Shown: one piece after another, positions 5,265-8,456 of the stretch
How positions within the stretch are numbered: the stretch's first letter is position 1
How the letters are laid out: each line of letters starts with the position of its first letter
Source: MD308 sp051888795
Lineage (GTDB): Bacteria; Bacillota; Clostridia; Lachnospirales; Lachnospiraceae
Assembly (NCBI GenBank): GCA_051888795.1
Contig: JBJFCD010000227.1
Location: 1-8,456 of the forward strand
Length of the DNA: 8,456 bases
Direction: 5' to 3'
Position numbers and translations under genes: made by a program
The notes under the pieces: generated by a model
Database searches by the model: none
What the model saw: only the letters and a program-made list of their open reading frames with translations
Told to the model about the DNA's origin: nothing

Positions 5265-7694
5265 ATGTCAAAGATACCTTATAATCATAAGGCAATTGAG
5301 AAAAAGTGGCGTGAAAACTGGGAAAAGAATCCGGTAAACGTAACTGAGAATGAAGATGGAAGCAAACGGCAAAAGTATTACTGCCTTGATATGTTCCCAT
5401 ATCCGTCAGGAAACGGTCTTCATGTAGGACACTGGAGAGGATATGTTATCTCTGATGTATGGAGCAGATATAAACTGCAGCAGGGTTATTACATCATTCA
5501 TCCGATGGGTTGGGATGCATTTGGACTTCCGGCAGAAAACTATGCGATTAAGATGGGAGTTCATCCTGCAATTTCCACAGCGGAAAATGTTAAGAATATT
5601 AAGCGTCAGATCAATGAGATTTCAGCTCTCTATGACTGGGACAGAGAAGTAAATACAACAGACCCTGAGTTCTACAAATGGACACAGTGGATCTTTGTAA
5701 AAATGTTCAAAGAAGGTCTTGCATATGAGAAGGAATTCCCGATTAACTGGTGTCCTTCCTGTAAGACAGGTCTTGCAAATGAAGAGGTTGTTAATGGTAA
5801 ATGTGAGCGCTGCGGAGCGGAGGTTACAAAGAAGAACCTTCGCCAGTGGATGCTTAAGATCACAGCATATGCCGAGCGTCTCTTAAATGACCTTGATAAG
5901 CTTGACTGGCCGGAGAAGGTTAAGAAGATGCAGACAGACTGGATTGGAAAATCTTACGGTGCAGAGGTTGATTTTCCTGTAGAAGGAAGAGACGAAAAGA
6001 TTACTGTATACACAACCAGACCGGATACTCTTTACGGTGCAACATTCATGGTACTTGCACCAGAGCATGAGCTTGCAAAGAGTCTGGCAACAGATGAGAC
6101 AAGAGAAGCAGTGGAAAAATACATTTATGATGCTTCTATGAAGTCTAATGTAGACCGTATGCAGGATAAAGACAAAACAGGTGTGTTCACTGGAAGTTAT
6201 GCAATCAATCCGTTAAATGGAGAGAAGACACCAATCTGGCTTTCTGACTATGTACTTGCTGATTACGGTACAGGAGCGATCATGTGTGTACCTGCACACG
6301 ATGACCGTGACTTTGAGTTTGCTACAAAATTTGGCATTCCGATCATTCAGGTTATTGCAAAAGACGGAAAAGAAATTGAAAATATGACAGAAGCATACAC
6401 AGAAGCTTCCGGAACAATGATCAATTCCGGTGAGTGGAACGGTATGGAATCTGCAGTACTTAAAAAAGAGGCCCCACATATTATTGAAGAGCGTGGAATC
6501 GGTCGTGCAACTGTTAATTACAAACTCCGTGACTGGGTATTCTCCCGTCAGAGATACTGGGGAGAGCCAATCCCGATCGTACATTGTCCGGAATGTGGAA
6601 ATGTTCCGGTACCGGAGGAAGAACTTCCACTTCGTCTGCCGGATGTAGAATCCTACGAGCCGACAGGAACAGGTGAATCACCGCTTGCAGCCATTGACGA
6701 GTGGGTAAACTGCAAGTGTCCGAAATGTGGAAAACCTGCAAAACGTGAGACAAATACTATGCCGCAGTGGGCAGGTTCATCCTGGTATTTCCTTCGTTAT
6801 GTAGATAATCACAATGATAAAGAACTGGTATCCAAAGAAAAAGCAGATGAGATGCTTCCGGTAGATATGTATATTGGTGGTGTTGAGCATGCGGTTCTTC
6901 ACCTCCTTTATTCCAGATTCTATACAAAATTCCTGTATGATATCGGAGCAATTGACTTTGATGAGCCATTCCAGAAGCTGTTCAATCAGGGAATGATCAC
7001 AGGAAAGAATGGTATTAAGATGAGTAAATCCAAAGGAAATGTAGTATCTCCTGATGATCTTGTAAGAGATTACGGATGTGACTCTCTGAGAATGTATGAG
7101 CTGTTCGTTGGACCACCGGAGCTTGATGCAGAGTGGGATGACCGTGGAATCGACGGAGTTAACAGATTTCTTAAGAGATTGTGGAATCTTGTAATGGACA
7201 GCAAAGAAGCCAACGTAGAAGCAACAAAAGAGATGATCAAAGAACGCCACAGACTGGTGAAAGACATCACAACTCGTCTGGAAAGCTTCAGCTTAAATAC
7301 TGCAATTTCAGGATTCATGGAGCATAATAATAAGCTTATTGATATCGCTAAAAAAGAAGGCGGAATCGACTTAGAGACTTTGTCAACAATGGCAGTACTT
7401 CTCTCTCCGTTTGCACCACATTTCGCAGAGGAAATCTGGGAGCAGCTTGGCCACGAGGGAAGTGTATTCAAAGCCGGATGGCCGACATACAGTGAAGAAG
7501 CCATGAAAGATGATGAGATTGAGGTGCCGGTACAGATTAACGGAAAGACAAAAGCAGTTATTTCTATCGCGGCAGATATCTCAAAAGAAGATGCAATTGC
7601 AGCAGGAAAAGCAGCAGTGGCAGATAAGCTTACAGGAACAATCGTAAAAGAAATCTATGTTCCGAAAAAGATTATTAACATCGTACAGAAATAA
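5265..7694 (+). CDS. leuS: Leucyl-tRNA synthetase
   Basis: This class Ia aminoacyl-tRNA synthetase charges tRNA-Leu with leucine in the cytosol. At 809 residues it is slightly shorter than the ~860-residue E. coli enzyme. Landmarks in order: the ATP-binding HIGH motif as HVGH (53-56) within MFPYPSGNGLHVGH; a zinc-ribbon with Cys163, 166, 180 and 183; and the CP1 editing domain with TTRPDTLYG (250-258) and AHDDRDFEF. In that last motif the second Asp of HDDRD (349) matches the conserved editing aspartate. A second cysteine cluster (441, 444, 483, 485, 488) follows, then WAGSSWYFLRY, the KMSKS loop (585-589), an anticodon-binding helical domain, and a C-terminal tail ending KEIYVPKKIINIV. All catalytic and editing motifs seem intact. 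AGGAGG (5251-5256) lies 8 bases before the ATG. It is expressed alone, under the T-box leader, and ends at a strong terminator. Confidence 0.99.
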   Translation: MSKIPYNHKAIEKKWRENWEKNPVNVTENEDGSKRQKYYCLDMFPYPSGNGLHVGHWRGYVISDVWSRYKLQQGYYIIHPMGWDAFGLPAENYAIKMGVHPAISTAENVKNIKRQINEISALYDWDREVNTTDPEFYKWTQWIFVKMFKEGLAYEKEFPINWCPSCKTGLANEEVVNGKCERCGAEVTKKNLRQWMLKITAYAERLLNDLDKLDWPEKVKKMQTDWIGKSYGAEVDFPVEGRDEKITVYTTRPDTLYGATFMVLAPEHELAKSLATDETREAVEKYIYDASMKSNVDRMQDKDKTGVFTGSYAINPLNGEKTPIWLSDYVLADYGTGAIMCVPAHDDRDFEFATKFGIPIIQVIAKDGKEIENMTEAYTEASGTMINSGEWNGMESAVLKKEAPHIIEERGIGRATVNYKLRDWVFSRQRYWGEPIPIVHCPECGNVPVPEEELPLRLPDVESYEPTGTGESPLAAIDEWVNCKCPKCGKPAKRETNTMPQWAGSSWYFLRYVDNHNDKELVSKEKADEMLPVDMYIGGVEHAVLHLLYSRFYTKFLYDIGAIDFDEPFQKLFNQGMITGKNGIKMSKSKGNVVSPDDLVRDYGCDSLRMYELFVGPPELDAEWDDRGIDGVNRFLKRLWNLVMDSKEANVEATKEMIKERHRLVKDITTRLESFSLNTAISGFMEHNNKLIDIAKKEGGIDLETLSTMAVLLSPFAPHFAEEIWEQLGHEGSVFKAGWPTYSEEAMKDDEIEVPVQINGKTKAVISIAADISKEDAIAAGKAAVADKLTGTIVKEIYVPKKIINIVQK

Positions 7695-7738
7695 ACTGTG
7701 AAGATGTAAGTGTATAAGTATATAATCATGTAGATATT

Positions 7739-7785
7739 AAGGGAAGGCTTGTTCCGAATGAAGGGATAAGACCTTCCCTTTTTTT
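7739..7785 (+). terminator. Rho-independent terminator of leuS
   Basis: AAGGGAAGG (7739-7747) pairs with CCTTCCCTT (7772-7780). CTT / AAG extends the helix past one bulged A, and a run of seven T's ends at 7785. It lies 44 bp after the leuS stop and should shield the repeat array from leuS transcription. Confidence 0.93.
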
Positions 7786-7821
7786 GGCTGTTATACGCAT
7801 GATGATATACGCTCCGCGAGC

Positions 7822-8089
7822 CTTGAAATGATGTTATGCGGGCGGGGGCATACATCTTGGCTTGCTTTGCCTACTGGTGTATGACTTGTCTGAAGGTTTT
7901 GTCATACACCAAAACTTGCTTTTCCTTGGGTATATGACTTGTCCGGAGGTTTTGTCATACACCATAGTCCGCTTCCCTTATGATGTATGACTTATGCGTG
8001 GGTCTCGTCATACACTATAACTTGCTTTGCCTTTAGGTGTATGACTTGTACGAGGAATTGGTCATACACCTGAGTGAGAAATGTGCCGA
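7822..8089. repeat. Tandem palindromic repeat array, type I block (five units of 53-54 bp)
   Basis: Units start at 7822 (degenerate), 7876, 7929, 7982 and 8036. Each has a 10-base left arm, a 15-base middle, a 10-base right arm and an 18-19-base linker. Left arms at 7876 and 8036 are GGTGTATGAC; at 7929 it is GGTATATGAC and at 7982 GATGTATGAC. Right arms at 7901, 7954 and 8061 are GTCATACACC; at 8007 it is GTCATACACT and at 7847 GGCATACATC. Units 7876 and 8036 give perfect 10-bp hairpins; 7929 and 7982 have one or two mismatches. The middles vary (TTGTCTGAAGGTTTT, TTGTCCGGAGGTTTT, TTATGCGTGGGTCTC, TTGTACGAGGAATTG). Four of the linkers share a core like CTTGCTTTGCC. The linker after unit 8036 is already of the other type. 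Shared linkers argue for tandem duplication, not spacer acquisition. Confidence 0.93.
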
Positions 8090-8280
8090 GGAATCTGACA
8101 GAGAGGGCTAAAGAGTCATACTCTTGAGTAGAAAAAAAGTCAAGGTGTCTGTCTTAGAGGTGTGGAGAGTCATACACCAGAGGTTGAAGTATACTAAGTG
8201 GTCTGAAAAAGTATGTGTGATAGTTATACACCACGGTGGAAATTAAGCCAAGTAGTCTGCCAAGAGAAAGGATTCTACTA
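8090..8280. repeat. Tandem repeat array, type II block (three to four decayed units of 54 bp)
   Basis: The period continues without a break at 8090, 8144, 8198 and 8252. Right arms stay recognisable at the expected places: GTCATACTCT (8115), GTCATACACC (8169) and GTTATACACC (8223); at 8277 the arm is lost. Left arms become GGAATCTGAC, GGTGTCTGTC, GTGGTCTGAA and GTAGTCTGCC, sharing a TCTG core in place of TATG, so the long hairpin is weakened (8 of 10 pairs in the unit at 8144) or gone. Linkers form their own family, A/G-rich and ending in CCGA, TCAA, CTAA or CCAA. The block thus looks like a separate lineage of the same repeat. Confidence 0.82.
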
Positions 8281-8331
8281 ATGGTATGGTGCATTTACTT
8301 GAAGTATATGTCATAATGGATGTATATAGAA

Positions 8332-8337
8332 GGGAGG
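8332..8337 (+). promoter_or_regulatory. Ribosome-binding site that fixes the GTG start of the XRE regulator
   Basis: GGGAGG lies 7 bases before the GTG at 8345. No ATG in the same frame exists nearby upstream at a suitable distance, so this site decides the start. Confidence 0.8.
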
Positions 8338-8344
8338 TATAACC

Positions 8345-8456
8345 GTGATTGATGTGAAAAATGTCGGACTGTTTATCGCTGAATGCAGAAAGTCCAGAAA
8401 CTGGACACAAAAACAGCTTGGTGAAAAGCTAGGAGTGACCGACCGTGCTGTTTCAA
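8345..8456 (+). CDS. XRE/Cro-family helix-turn-helix regulator, N-terminal part (3' truncated by window)
   Basis: Only the first 37 codons are in the window. From the GTG start the product reads (M)IDVKNVGLFIAECRKSRN, then the helix-turn-helix WTQKQLGEKLGVTDRAVS, a clear XRE/Cro DNA-binding fold with recognition helix TDRAVS. Proteins opening this way in Clostridia commonly continue with a KWERG-type segment and a variable C-terminal domain, but that part is not visible. It is separated from leuS by a terminator and the 54-bp repeat array. It could be a stand-alone regulator or the first gene of an accessory module to the right. Whether it binds the array is unknown. Confidence 0.9.
   Translation, partial: MIDVKNVGLFIAECRKSRNWTQKQLGEKLGVTDRAVS

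Larger units (their letters stand above)
7786..8344. other. Gene-free stretch, mostly occupied by a 53-54 bp tandem repeat array
   Basis: No credible protein-coding frame lies here: stop codons recur in all frames, and a 53/54-bp period does not keep one reading frame. From about 7822 to 8280 it holds the tandem array described separately. At 7790-7821 there is a more GC-rich lead-in with TATACGC twice (7793-7799 and 7807-7812 in partial form) and a small GCTC-CGC-GAGC hairpin (7811-7821). It may be a decayed earlier unit. From 8281 to 8331 I see no confident promoter. CATAAT at 8312-8317 is a possible -10 box without a good -35. Confidence 0.8.

Noticed and set aside
6777..7250. Minus-strand 157-residue open frame inside leuS
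   Set aside because: It is antisense to highly conserved leuS motifs, including KMSKS, so the real frame is certain.
7655..7855. Minus-strand 66-residue open frame over the leuS end and terminator
   Set aside because: It runs through the leuS 3' end and the terminator hairpin, has no ribosome site, and its composition is not protein-like.
7876..8070. Short peptides starting at the ATGACTTGT inside each unit
   Set aside because: Frames end after about 10-19 codons, no consistent ribosome site precedes them, and the 53/54-bp period breaks any shared frame.
7876..8089. CRISPR array (repeats of about 35 bp with 18-19 bp spacers)
   Set aside because: The linkers are similar to each other (CTTGCTTTGCC core) and too short for spacers, and the most variable part lies inside the palindrome. 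No cas gene is visible. It fits tandem duplication better.
7822..8280. Integron attC sites or REP elements of a TnpA(REP) system
   Set aside because: There is no integrase or transposase, no attC core (GTTRRRY) at the expected place, no GTAG tetranucleotide pattern and no gene cassettes between units.
8299..8328. TTGAAG / TATATA as promoter of the XRE regulator
   Set aside because: The start point would fall on or after the ribosome site (8332-8337), so a normal leader could not be made.

Overview
The window looks like chromosomal DNA from a low-to-moderate GC Gram-positive anaerobe of the Clostridia. A Lachnospiraceae-type gut bacterium is the best guess. The evidence is a T-box leader in front of leuS, strong AGGAGG-type ribosome sites, U-tailed hairpin terminators and the protein style. 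This placement is an inference from sequence style, not a database match.

Layout. Positions 1-2945 (+) hold the 3' end of a TrkH-type potassium transporter, then a 550-residue membrane-anchored protein that I do not recognise, then an AEC-family permease. The genes are 18 bp apart and end at a shared hairpin terminator at 2993-3030, so they look like one operon. Positions 4834-3054 (-) hold a small P-loop NTPase-like protein of unknown function, then a membrane-anchored CapA-family metallophosphatase-like protein. A hairpin lies between them, just before the capA start. A divergent control region (about 4835-5264) carries a promoter for each direction and a full leucine T-box leader. In the leader I can place the AGUA loop, a CUC specifier, the antiterminator with UGGU bulge, and the competing terminator. 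Positions 5265-7694 (+) encode leucyl-tRNA synthetase, which ends at a strong terminator (7739-7785).

The unusual part is 7786-8344, about 560 bp without a gene. It contains a degenerate tandem array with a 53-54 bp period. Each unit is a left arm (consensus GGTGTATGAC), a 15-base middle, a right arm (GTCATACACC) and an 18-19-base linker. The first well-kept units can fold into 8-10 bp hairpins. Later units keep the right arm and the period but lose the matching left arm and carry a different linker. The array ends about 65 bp before a GTG-started XRE/Cro-type regulator, which is cut by the window edge.

Most of the window is ordinary housekeeping and transport. The best candidates for something undescribed are the 54-bp array with its adjacent regulator, the TK-like short P-loop protein, and the large orphan protein between trkH and the AEC permease.
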